Assembly (NCBI GenBank): GCA_014155875.1 | Contig: JACEFZ010002074.1 | Span: 124,001 to 188,000 of the forward strand | Reading direction: 5' to 3' | DNA length: 64,000 bases | Source: Cepaea nemoralis | Lineage: Eukaryota; Mollusca; Gastropoda; Stylommatophora; Helicidae | In this document: positions 30,871 through 41,093 of the stretch, piece by piece | Numbering within the stretch: the first letter of the stretch is position 1 | Layout of the letters: the number at the start of each line of letters is the position of its first letter | Notes under the pieces: model-generated | Told to the model about the DNA's origin: nothing | Databases searched by the model: none | Seen by the model: the letters and a program-made list of their open reading frames with translations, nothing else | Translations under genes and position numbers: made by a program

Positions 30871-33018
30871 CAGCTGGTCATCCTAGTCCCTGCATGCACT
30901 TAGTAAACAGAGATGCACACAAAAGTAAGCTATTTCAAAAAACTGATCAAGGTGGTTAAAAGCGAAAAATGGGCAGAAGTGTGTCAAAGAGTAAGCACAG
31001 ACAAGTCACTGAAATTGTTCTGGCGACTACATAAAAGCATGAGTGGTGTAGTCAAGAATGAGAGCATTTCTGACTTCCAAGGTTCTGACCTCATCTGGCA
31101 GAGGACTGACGAGGACAAGGGCAAAGCCCTCTTTGAACGCTATCTAGAGCAGAGCAACCAGACCGACATGGGAGGCCGAAATCTGGCCAAGGAGGTCACC
31201 TCAGACAGGTGCAAGGCCCAGAACACTTCGGATGAAGACACATTGACAGTGAAAGAAATCAAGGCTGTACTTCGACAATCAAAAAACAGTGCTCCAGGTC
31301 CTGATGGCATAAGATACGACGACATCAATAGGTGTATCGACAATGAGCTAGAGAAACTAGCAGACATGTACAACAACAGTATAGAGAGTGTTAGCATCAA
31401 GGAGGAGTGGTTACAGAGCTATCTGATTCCCTTGCCGAAGCCTGACAAAGACCACACAAAAATTCAGGGATATCGAATTATAACCATGCAGAATACAATA
31501 GGCAAGCTGCTGGAGAAGGTAATTGCCAGGAAAATATCAAGCCAGCTAGAGAGGCAAGGTGTTTTCCCACCTACCCTGGGTGGGTACCGTCCAAAAAGAG
31601 AAACATGGACCAATGCAGCAGTCTTTGCCCATGCTGTCTATGAAGGTTTCCACTCAGGCATTGAAACCTTTGCTGCAGCGATTGATCTTGAGAACGCATA
31701 CAACAGAGTACCATTGGATCTTTTAATGCTTCAGCTTCTTGAACTCAATATAAGTCCATTCCTCCTTAGTTGGATCGCTGCAGCCCTCTTCCAACGGAAA
31801 GTAGTTTTTAGTTGTGGCAGTTGGACTTCGGAACCAACAACAATATACCCTGGCCTACCACAGGGATCACCATTATCTCCGGTACTGTTCAACGCCTACA
31901 CAGTGAGAATCACCAGTGAGCAGATCACTGGACCTGGCAGGACATTGTCATATGCCGATGATGTTTTAGTGTATCGTCAGGGTAAGGATAGAGAGCAGGT
32001 TGCTGTGGAACTACAAACCGAACTCAAACGCATAAGTACTTGGTGTGATGAAGCTGGGGCAATGGTCAACCCAACAAAGGCAACAGTGACTTGGTTCTCG
32101 TTGAATAATCATATTGTCAACACTCCAACACCAACTGTAATGCTGTGTTCAGAGACGGTGGAAAGAACGCTGGCAATGAATTACTTGGGGATACGGTTTG
32201 ATCGAAGCCTTGCTTATAATGAGCACATAGACCAGGTGATAACAAAGGCCAAACGGGGTTTGGCTGCGATGCGGGTGATGGTGGCAGCAAACTGTGAGCA
32301 GCGCCATCTATGTCTTCTGTACGAGGGGCTGGTCATATCTGTTTTGGAGTATACAATGGCAATCCTGACTTTCAGCCGTAAGCAGATAGAAAGGATGGAA
32401 AGGATACAGAATGAAGCTATGCGAATTATTCTTGGATGTACAAGAGATACAGCATGTAGGGCGATGCGCTACCTTCTTGTTTTCCAACCATTGAAGAGAG
32501 AATACAAGTTTGCAGGGCACGCGCCTACCTCAGAGTTAACGCAAACACTCAACATCCACTGCATAGTGAAATTATGAAGGTGAAGGGCAGCAGGTTAAAA
32601 AGAGGACGGTCGTGGATGGGTCAAGCCGAAGTCATTCTTCAACAGGTGTGTTCACTTGAGGACTTAGAACCTGGCGAGAAGTGGGTGCAAGTGCCAACAT
32701 ATTTCTGCACATCCTTTTCAGTTTGCATCCAACTAGATAGAAAATGCAGCCAAGAAAATCCGGCTGCTGTGGAGGCTGAAGTACAAGCGTTGATTTTCGA
32801 GAATTCGCTAGACGGTGATGCGGTCATCTACACAGATGGGTCGGTCGTTCGACATATGAGAAGCTCATGGGCCTTTACAGCTCGGGCCGGAGGGAGAATT
32901 GTGAAGGAGGACTCTGGTGCTTTTACTGAAACCACAAGTAGCCTGACTATGGAAGTCATGGCAGTAAGTAAAGCAATAACATGGCTCGAGACACAGACAT
33001 TCACTAGGGCATGTTTCC
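30871..33018 (+). mobile_element. RNase H-bearing LINE C, 5'-truncated, interrupts LINE A
   Basis: Carries RT (30,913-32,480) and the start of RNase H (32,574-33,018), which stops abruptly inside FTRACFL where an LTR relic begins. Compared with P2, about 200 bp of LINE A are missing at this site, so the junctions are not a clean insertion. Closely related to 12,134-13,153. Confidence 0.85.
30913..33018 (+). pseudogene. LINE C reverse transcriptase plus partial RNase H
   Basis: The 554-codon frame contains NSAPGPDGIRYDDI (RT entry), LIPLPKPDKD, AAIDLENAYNRV (motif A), GLPQGSPLSPVLFN (motif B), SYADDVLVYRQG (motif C, YADD at 31,951-31,962) and the thumb (NYLGIRFDRSL). All RT catalytic residues are intact. 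A 1-bp loss near 32,480 shifts the frame; the RNase H part resumes at 32,574 with AVIYTDGSVV and SLTMEVMAVSKA, then ends at 33,018 before the second catalytic Asp. The endonuclease is absent. The RT body is the best preserved LINE polymerase in the window. Confidence 0.88.
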
Positions 33019-33870
33019 TGTGTGGTACAAAAGAGGAATCCTTGCATGCCTGTCAAAGTTAAGTTGTTGACAGGCAGGATCCGATTTGGTGTCAGAAGGT
33101 GGGGCTTGAACCACCTTCAAGCACTTTTCAAGACCATTTTCCCACATAAAGTGTAAAAATTTCGACCAAAATGCTATTTGTTATTCCATCGATGTAAATT
33201 CGGAAACTTAAACTGTGATTTCTGTAAACTTTAAATATGTATCTAAATCACATGTTTAACCATTATTTTTGAATATTTGTGGTATTACATTCATTATGTC
33301 AACGTTCATGAAATATACCCACGAACTTGTACAAAGTCAAACATATTTTGTACAAGGGAAATAAATTAGAAGTCAGACTAAGATCATACAGCATAGCTCA
33401 TTCAGAGACAGTAGAAAGTGAAGACAAGACGACAATTGACTATTTATTTGACGATTCATCTCACAATTCATTTGACAATTCATTCATACGATCATACCAT
33501 TCATATAATTATATCATTCATATTATTCATATCACATTTGTAATTTGCCGATCGTAAGAACTGTAACATTTAAATTGATTACCACCATGTATTTTGTAAC
33601 ATATATTATGTACTAATTGTTGATGCTCTACAAAACAGAGACATCACGCGTACGAGCAAGCCTATCGATTCTGTGTGTGCAAGACAGCGGTGTAACATCC
33701 CGAGGGGCCGTATTTTCATCTCATTAGATGAGTATTTTTTCACTATTGTGATAATCACGATTAACAACGCATCTTACTTTTCAGTGATTGATTGTGAACG
33801 TGTGAAACGCATTAATTGTAAAATTATTTATATACCAGTTGTGTAGAACCAGAAAGTTAAGTTGTTGACA
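33019..33870 (+). mobile_element. Relic of a second Gmr1-like LTR element (LTR end, PBS, leader)
   Basis: Two copies of aaagttaagttgttgaca (33,055-33,072 and 33,853-33,870) bracket a leader similar to that of the intact element. Both share 'tgaagacaagacgac', 'acgatcat(a/c)(t/c)cattcat' and 'gacagcggtg.aacatccc'. After the first copy comes ggcaggatccgatt and then TGGTGTCAGAAGG, a tRNA-Leu-type PBS 14 nt from the LTR end. The coding region is missing. Interpretation as LTR-leader-LTR with a large internal deletion is inference. Confidence 0.75.
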
Positions 33871-34084
33871 TATACGTTCTATGTAGCACTTCAACACTCT
33901 TTTTCTCGTTTCAATTGATATCTTTTTATTGGTCAGTATGTTTTTCACCTTGCAAAACGCTACTTTCGCAATGACAATTCTTGTTCTAATCTCTTCAAGG
34001 CATCTCCCATCAGATGTTACGGCTGTGCCGAGATAACTGTATCGATACACTTGCTTAAGAATCTGCCCATTTACTTGTATATAA
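33871..34084 (-). pseudogene. LINE A remnant (P1, part 2)
   Basis: Minus strand: YSYLGTAVTSDGRCLEEIRT, VAFCKVKNILTNKKISIETR and KRVLKCYIE. This is the post-RT region of family A. Its 5' truncation lies at the TSD with LINE D near 34,085. Confidence 0.85.
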
Positions 34085-34478
34085 CGTTTCAAGTGACCAA
34101 AATATATCAATTTTCTTTGTTTTGACGTCTTTAATAGCCAACCCTCTTCAATATTCAGCTCTTGAAGTATGGATGCATTTGTCCTTTTCTTTACCCAAGG
34201 TATTCTTAGAACCCGTCATAACATTTATATTCAAAAGCATTTATGCGCGGTTCAGCTTGTTTAGTAAGTATCCAGGTCTCACAGGCGTATGTTGCAATGG
34301 AAAAATGCATGCTCTTAAAAATCTAATTTTTGTAGTTCTGTCTGTCCCGTCACCATTGTTGGTAATCAATGATCCAAGATATTCAAAATTTTCTACCACC
34401 TCCAATCATTCCCCATTAACATATATTTATTTCTCCATGGTAGTTTTATCTGTATGCATTATCTTTGTTTTTGCTATG
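34085..34478 (-). pseudogene. LINE D C-terminal region (P1)
   Basis: Minus strand: KLIYFGHLKR, YACETWILTKQAEPRINAF-like and MEKXIYVNGE..EVVENFEYL segments with stops. Paralogue 46,653-47,128. Confidence 0.8.
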
Positions 34479-34840
34479 TTCTTCTTCTTCTTCTTCTTCT
34501 TCTTCTTCTTCTTCTTCTTCTTCTTCTTCTTCTTCTTCTTCTTCTTCTTCTTCTTCTTCTTCTTCTTCTTCTTCTTCTTCTTCTTCTTCTTCTTCTTCGT
34601 CTTCTTCTTCTTCTTCGTCTTCTTCTTCTTCTTCTTCTTCGTCTTCGTCTTCTTCTTCTTCTTCTTCTTCGTCTTCTTCTTCTTCTTCTTCTTCTTCTTC
34701 TTCTTCTTCTTCTTCTTCTTCTTCTTCTTCTTCTTCTTCTTCTTCTTCTTCTTCTTCTTCTTCTTCTTCTTCTTCTTCTTCTTCTTCTTCTTCTTCTTCT
34801 TCTTCTTCTTCTTCTTCTTCTTCTTCTTCTTCTTCTTCTT
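34479..34840 (+). repeat. (TTC)n / (GAA)n expansion, 362 bp, about 120 units
   Basis: Almost pure TTC with six or so CGTC interruptions clustered at 34,597-34,672. The paralogous position in P2 (about 47,126-47,150) has only a few units, 'ttcttcttctttttctttcg'. The array lies at the 3' tail of an inserted LINE G end. Confidence 0.97.
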
Positions 34841-35050
34841 TTTTCTTTTGTTCGCCTGAAATATGTCTATAACTGCAGTGTTGTCTCTTGTATGAATCTA
34901 ACAGTCTTTTTTAGTTCACTCAGAGGTCCATAGAGTTTATCTTCCAATGTTGTCTCTCTAGGCCAGAAGGTTCGCCTGGATATGTTGTAGTTTGGGGAGT
35001 CTTGAATTATGTATTCTGCTGTGTGTGACGCCAAACCACATGTGCACATG
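34841..35050 (-). pseudogene. LINE G 3' end inserted in LINE D (P1)
   Basis: Minus strand: MCTCGLASHTAEYIIQDSPN, then SRRTFWPRETTLEDKLYGPL, then SELKKTVRFIQ and a stop. This is a CxC..H..C tail typical of the C-terminus of another LINE group. It is followed by a GAA-rich tail. LINE D sequence resumes on both sides (LYLN | IAKTKIMH), and atgtt is duplicated at the ends. Confidence 0.75.
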
Positions 35051-35186
35051 TTAAGATATAAGTTGTGATTTTCACTATTTCTTTGGATTGAGGTTATTAA
35101 GTTTTCTATACCAGTCTGTAATGTTGATAGTAATATTGTATCATCAGCATATCGAATCTCTGGTATTTCATGACCACCGATATTTA
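35051..35186 (-). pseudogene. LINE D RT piece up to the hAT insertion
   Basis: Minus strand: PEIRYADDTILLSTLQTGIE, including an intact YADD box. The reading is cut at 35,186 by the hAT element and resumes at 39,143. Confidence 0.85.
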
Positions 35187-38100
35187 CAGTGCAGGATTTA
35201 CGTATAAGCTAAACAAGCTATAGCTTAGGGCCCCCAAGAAAGTGGGGGCCCAAAAAGATATTGTCCGAGTGAGCAATTGTCATATATGTATACTTAAATA
35301 TACTGCAGTATTATTAGCGATTTCGTTGCTATCGGAGGACTCCTTTTTTCGGAAAGTTCAAAGTCATCGGATCCGCGGCCCGTTTCCTGTGGCCCGTGAG
35401 AGTGCAGTATACGAAAATAACCCTGTCGTGTTTCCTATTGGATAAATACGAAACTTTTTTTATGAAAATCGCGAATGACAACTTTAACGAGGGGTCAAAA
35501 GGTTATTCTTCATTCCTGCATGCTTGAAAGCTATTGCAAGTGAATTGTTTGAAGAATATTTTCCACTGTTTGACAAAGGTAAGGAAGTTTATAGTTTGGC
35601 TTGTTTATTGTCAAAGGTAAGCTAATTTAACCTGCATTTTTGAACTGCGCACTGCGATCCAATTTTACATATAAATGTTGAGTTTCAACAATATTCGTTA
35701 TGCAGAAGACATAGAATAAAAAAATTTTGTAAGCACGGTCGTGGTGTGTACTCTTATTAAATTCATAATGTCGGAATCGCGGCATATTGGATTGGTGTTT
35801 GCTTTTTTTAATAAACAAGAAGTTTTACAATCATCAAGTTAAACAAAATATCAATATACGTTTAAATTCTATTACATATTTATTTTGTTGCTTTATATTT
35901 ATTTTATTTATTGTTCATCTTGCTACATGACTTAAAATTTATGAAAGTGAAGTCAGTTTTCAAACTTGTCCATCGTCCATTGCTGAAATTTAATTGACTG
36001 GTTCACAGTTTTATTTGTATTGATAAATGTCTTATCAAGAGAATTATACTTTATTGTGCATTTATGAATGCTGTGTCCATTTTTGCACACAACTATAGAG
36101 GTTCTAGCAAGATTTATTATGCAGAGGTGTGGAAAAAAATATTTTGTGAGACCACCTGGTTACATCTTTACAATCGGGAAAATTCACAATGGCGGCATTC
36201 CAGCATATAATATCACACTAGTGTCTGTTTTTATTCAAACACTGGAGATGTAGAATCATAATATACAAAATATCAAATAATTTCTACAGATAACTTGTGT
36301 TGTTGATTTAATAATTTTTTATTCATGTGACGTGGCGGAACCATTGTTGATTTGTCTGCCCACAGTTTGCAAGATGTCAACCAGAAGTTATAAAAGTGGA
36401 ACTCAAAAGAGGAAAAAGAAGCAGAGAGCTGAAGAAAAGCTTAGCAAGATAACAAAATTAGATAGTTTCTTAATAAAGATAGATAAGGGGCCTGGTGAAC
36501 CAAAAGCCTCTACCACAGTGAGTCAGTCACAGGATATTCACCCTATTCCTGATACAGAGCCTGGTACATCTAGTTGTATAGAATCTACTTCAACAAATGA
36601 AGCAACAAATATTAAGATTAATAAACCAGAGAGTAGTACAAGCACAGAAAATTCAGCATAAAAAATCAAACAGAATAATGTTGGGGTATGGGGTGATTTA
36701 AGTAAAGATGAGATTTTATACTGGGTAGAAAAAGGTCCGTCAGAATGTCAGCACTCAAATGGTTCATTTGAAAAATCAAAGAAGCTTTTTGCAAACCAAG
36801 ACAGATATTGCTCGAAAAGCTTGTTCTATCCCAAACGGGCTAATGGTGAAAAATATTACAGAGGATGGTTAGTATATTCTCCAGCAACTGGTCGTGTATA
36901 CTGTTTCGTGTGTAAACTCTTTTCAAATTCTTCTACACCATTATCATCCGATGGATTTTGTGATTGGCGCAACACCTATTTAGTTCAAAGTCATGAAAAC
37001 TCTGTAGACCATAGAACAGTTTCGGTAACATATCTTACAAGAAAACGTGGCTCAACAATTGACTGCCAGCTAGCAGAACAGATAAATAATAAACGGCAGT
37101 ACTGGACAAATGTTCTTGAACGAGTTGTGGCAGCCATAATTACTATGGCAGCGCGTGGTTTACCTTTCAGAGGAGATAAGGAAACATTTGGTTCTCACAA
37201 TGGCAATTTCCTTGGATTACTCGAACTTATAGCAAAATTTGATCCTTTTCTAGCCAGCCATATACAAAAGTTTAGGAATAAAGGATCAGGTGTCACATCT
37301 TATCTTTCTAAAACAATATGTGATGAATTTATCCAAATTATGGCACATAAAGTAAGAGACTCAATCTTGGATGATTTAAGAACTGCAGGGTACTTCAGTT
37401 TATCTGTAGATTCCACTCCAGACCGGTCCCATATTGATCAGCTCACTGTTATTGTGAGGTATGTTTCACCAGATGATGGGTTCCCTATTGAACGTTTTCT
37501 AACTTTCCTAGAGACGGGTAGCCACACAGGGGAAAGTATGGCTAAGATGGTGCACAACTACCTTTCAAAAGAGTGCAAAATAGATTTTAGTAAGTGTCGA
37601 GGCCAGTCATATGATAATGCTGCCAATATGTCTGGCAAATACAAGGGTATGCAAGAAATAATATTGAAGATTAACAAGTATGCTATATATATTCCATGTG
37701 CTGGCCATTCCCTGAATCTTGTTGGTAGAGCAGCAGTAGACTGTTGTTTAGAGGCAGTACACGTTTTTGGAATTGTTCAAGAAATATATAATTTCTTTTC
37801 ATCATCTACACATAGATGGGCAGTACTGTTGTCATTCTTCAAAGATGATTCAAAAGTTCCAAAGTCTTTGTCAAAGACTAGATGGGAAGCACATTCAATG
37901 GCCACAAGTGCAATACTTGATAGTTATGATGGAATAATTTATGCATTGCATCAGCTGCATATTGATACTACAGAGAAAGGCGAAACAAGAAATCAAGCCA
38001 TAAACATTTTGAATAAAATAGAGGAGTTTGAATTTATGGTATTGTTATGTTTGTGGAGTTACTTGCTAGATGAATTTCACAAGACTAGTCAATCACTGCA

Positions 38101-39134
38101 AGACCCCCAAATTAGTCTAGATGTATGTAGGAAATTGTATGCTTCACTTTCGGATTTTGTTAAAGGTTCCAGGGATCTTTTCGATCATTTTGAAGAAGAA
38201 GCAAAGAAAAAATTGCCTGATGTTGATTACAAGAAAAGAAGATATAGAAGAAGGCATATCAATGATGATGAAGATGATGCTTTAGAGAACCTTGAGCCAA
38301 GAGACAAGTTCAGAATCAAAACATTTATACCTGTGATGGGTGCATTAGAGTCAAGTCTGGCACAGAGTGCCTCAGTATACAATGATGCTGCAAAAAAGTT
38401 TTCATTCTTAACAAACCTAGAAGCTACAGAAGAAGATATTCATGAAGGAGTTAGTGCTTTATGCCAAACATATCCTGAAGATGTGGACATGAATCCTGTA
38501 GGAGAAGTCAAGCATTTTCATCAATATGTTATACATAGCCAAGCCCATAGTTCAGCGGAACAAGATAGTCTGACACATCAGGATCTGTATAGGGTAATAA
38601 TTAACGATCGTATCAAATCAGCATTCCCTAATGTAGAAGCAATTTTGAGATTGTTTCTTAGTATGATGGTTGCAAATTGCTCTGGAGAAAGAAGAGGATA
38701 AAAAATGAATTTAGAACAACAATGACTCAAGATAAATTATAGAAAGCGACAAACTACGCAGTTTATCATTTGATGATGTCATCAGTGACTTTGCTCTGGC
38801 AAAGGCAAGAAAGAAAATATTTTAGTTTAATATAATTCCTTAATTCTTATAACATGTTTCAAGAGATTAGATAATAAGCCTTTGTAAATTGTGCCTTTTA
38901 AAAGAACTTTTGTTTCTTTTTACCAGAGCTTGCATTTTTAAGTTTGTTATGAATAAAAATGAATTTAAGTTAAAGATTTATTATTTCACTATCAATATAC
39001 TTCTTAATTGTATTTAAGTTTAACCCTCTAGGTATCCGAAAATCATATTTGTCACTGACATAGAATATCTGGACTTATAAAGGGCCCCATATTTCAAATA
39101 GCTTAGGGCCTTATTAAGTCTAAATCCGGCCCTG
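35187..39134 (+). mobile_element. hAT transposon (ZMYM1/TTF-finger type), 8-bp TSD
   Basis: The TSD gatattta occurs at 35,179-35,186 and 39,135-39,142. Imperfect terminal inverted repeats begin cagtgcaggattta on the left and cagggccggattta on the right strand complement, followed by similar subterminal 'agcttagggcccc' motifs. It carries one transposase gene (36,374-38,825). The paralogous empty site at about 47,475 reads ccgatatttaggg. The element is 3,948 bp. Confidence 0.96.
36374..38825 (+). pseudogene. hAT transposase with TTF-type zinc finger (broken)
   Basis: A single frame runs from ATG at 36,374 through 38,701, interrupted by TAA at 36,659-36,661. Order: basic N-terminus; TTF-type finger with VYCFVCKLFS and SHENSVDH; a DUF4371-like region (LPFRGDKETFGSHNGNFLGL); the RNase H-fold core with FSLSVDSTPDRS (first Asp), RGQSYDNAANMSGKYKG (second Asp) and PCAGHSLNLVG; TRWEAHS; and the start of the C-terminal dimerisation region (FPNVEAILRLFLS). 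At 38,699 a TAA stops the frame, and a frameshift follows before ISDFALAKARKKIF at 38,780-38,825. It would catalyse cut-and-paste excision if intact. Similar host genes are annotated as ZMYM1-like, but TIRs, TSD and stops show a transposon. Confidence 0.92.
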
Positions 39135-39142
39135 GATATTTA

Positions 39143-39492
39143 GGGCATCATATTGCTACCTGGTTATATCATCTCTGACATTTCTCATTATATTTTCGGC
39201 GTACAGGTTAAACAAATAAGGGGACAGCACACATCCCTGACGGACTCTTTTCTTGATGTCAAACCAATCTGATGTCTTGCCATCTATTCTAACCGCTGCT
39301 TGTGGTCTAGATTACTCTAGATAGAGCATTTTTATGAGTTGTACTACATGTGATGGAAAGCCCATATTCCTCATGATTTCACAAAGTTTCTGATGTTGTA
39401 CACAGTCAAATGCCTTTGAATAATAATTAAAAAAAAAAACAGGAGAATAGGTTTACATTAAATTTTCTGCATTTCTCTATTATTAAACGCAT
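39143..39492 (-). pseudogene. LINE D RT piece between hAT and element X
   Basis: Minus strand: IEKCRKFNVNLFSC, FDCVQHQKLCEIMRNMGFPS-like motif A region, VRQGCVLSP-like motif B and FNLYAENIMRNVRDDI. Stops are present. The piece ends at 39,492 where element X is inserted. Confidence 0.82.
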
Positions 39493-40204
39493 GTTGCTCC
39501 CCCGATGTGTCTCCACCTTGCCGTGGTGGGGGAGCTTGCGTGTCCCATTGACCCCATGTGCTATGTCGATGGATGAAAACTGCATATCGGACAGCTTATG
39601 GGATAGGGGCCAGACTAAGCGAGACACAACCTGCTGCTCTGCAGGTAGACTGAGGATAGCAGTCAAAAGTTTAAGTCAGGCGCACGAAGGCAGACGTTCT
39701 TGGTCCGGACACATACTCTAAGGCCCTCTGTCGATGGTTGAGGCTGAACGCCCTAAGCCATAAACCCTCGGATGTGAGAGCCGGGCCGATACCCACCTAT
39801 CGAAAAATTGAGGTGAGATACTGAGCACGCTACATGCCCAGTTCGGCCTTACTTGTCCGAAGGCTGGGGGATATGAGGGATCCCCGGATGAGAGGGCCTG
39901 GCAGTTTCTCGCTCACTGCTGCACGGAGGTAAGGTGATGAGCCGGCAGCACATATAGCCTACCTTGTGAGCGAGTACTAAAAGGTAGAAGAAGTGCGTCA
40001 GTCGAATGAAATGGTTATGAAAACTGTCTGTATCTAACTCATAGAGAGTGTAGACAAAGGTGGAAACACGTCTTAATAACAAAAAATGGAACGCACGGCT
40101 AGCGAATCCATTGCGTGGTCCGAAGACTGAAGCGAAAGCTTACCTAGTGAATGTCGCCCACAGACTGACCGTTCCTGGTGTGTCCTTGAGCGACCAGTGG
40201 CAAG

Positions 40205-40440
40205 CGAGATGCCCAACACATGGAAGTGAGGAACTAAAGCAGCCATGAGCAAGACATGGCAACTCCTCGGGTGAGCCCAGTCTCAGAGCAATATGTGCCG
40301 GCTCTGCAATTATGGAAGCCTCCTTGGATAGAGAGGGAATGCCCATGGTCTGCCTTTGCCTTCCCTTGAGGGTTGACCGTGATGTCTTTGACCGTCCTAT
40401 CTTGACCAGTTGAGATGTTGGCGACATCACAACAATAAAT
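40205..40440 (+). repeat. Internal repeat unit 1 of element X
   Basis: Shares 'gaagtgaggaa(c/t)taaagcag', 'cggtgagcccag.' and 'ggctctgcaattatggaagc' with unit 2 at 40,705-40,950. Comparable to tandem promoter monomers of LINE 5' regions, which is inference. Confidence 0.8.
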
Positions 40441-40704
40441 CTAACGTGCCTCGAAACCCGACGAAGGCTAATCTCATTAAAAATGCCCATTTGAAATGTC
40501 TCTTCTGAATGTCTCTCGTGCTAGGAACAGGCCTAGTTTCCGAATGCCGCTCTTGTTCGGAACAACTCTGACTAAGTAGTTTTCCGAATGTCCGTCGTGC
40601 CTGGAACAGCTCTGACGGGCACAACGACAAGCACATGTCCGATTCGAAAACTCACTGAGTGGATACCTTCTGCAGACCTGTCTGGTTTGTGCGGGAACGG
40701 CCCG

Positions 40705-40950
40705 GGGCGAACGAAATGCCCAATATATTGAAGTGAGGAATTAAAGCAGCCATGAGCAGGACGTGACGATTCCCTCGGTGAGCCCAGCACCAGGGCGCTA
40801 TGTGTTCGGCTCTGCAATTATGGAAGCCACCCAGGATGGCGGAAAATGCCACGGACTGTCCCTGCCTTCCTTTGAGGGTTGACCGCGAAGTCTTCGAATG
40901 TTCCAACTTGAATAGGTGGGATGTGGACGGTACCACAAAAGTGAGAGTCT
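40705..40950 (+). repeat. Internal repeat unit 2 of element X
   Basis: Diverged direct repeat of 40,205-40,440. The P2 copy of X has the corresponding units at about 48,545-48,790 and 49,245-49,480. Confidence 0.8.
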
Positions 40951-41093
40951 CCCAGGAACGCTAACCTTGTCAAAATTGCACGCTAAAAGTCGAATGTGTT
41001 GGCCTAAGGGTTTCGACCCAAGGTCGAGACACACCGCAATCACATATGGAAAAAAAAAACACTCCGGATGAACGCAAAGAAGAAGAAACGCAT

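Larger units (their letters stand above)
39493..41085 (+). mobile_element. Element X: non-autonomous LINE derivative with 8-bp TSD
   Basis: Bounded by aaacgcat at 39,485-39,492 and 41,086-41,093, splitting the LINE D codon run HILNMR | LIIEKC. It starts with 'tgtctccaccttgccgtggt', resembling a LINE 5' end, and ends in a (GAA)n-type tail after 'ggatgaacgcaaag'. That 3' end resembles the LINE G 3' end (acaccgcag..gcgaacg..gaagaag). No coding region is present. Two internal direct repeats of about 240 bp lie at 40,205-40,440 and 40,705-40,950. Paralogue 47,821-49,620. Confidence 0.75.
19916..41093. repeat. Paralogous block P1 (colinear with 44,806-49,620)
   Basis: After removing insertions, the order of pieces is identical to P2: LINE B 3' end (+), RT fragment (-), AT-rich spacer, LINE D 3' end (-), LINE A (-), LINE D (-), LINE G end (-), LINE D (-), element X (+). 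P1 additionally holds the LTR retrotransposon, a LINE fragment, LINE C with an LTR relic, a hAT element and a TTC expansion. Roughly 16 kb of insertions distinguish the blocks. Confidence 0.9.

Noticed and set aside
34122..34933. Long ORFs of poly-Phe, poly-Leu or poly-Ser
   Set aside because: Produced by the TTC microsatellite in three frames; no conserved domain.
36374..38825. Domesticated ZMYM1-like host gene
   Set aside because: TIRs, an 8-bp TSD, an empty paralogous site, an in-frame stop and a broken C-terminus indicate a transposon.
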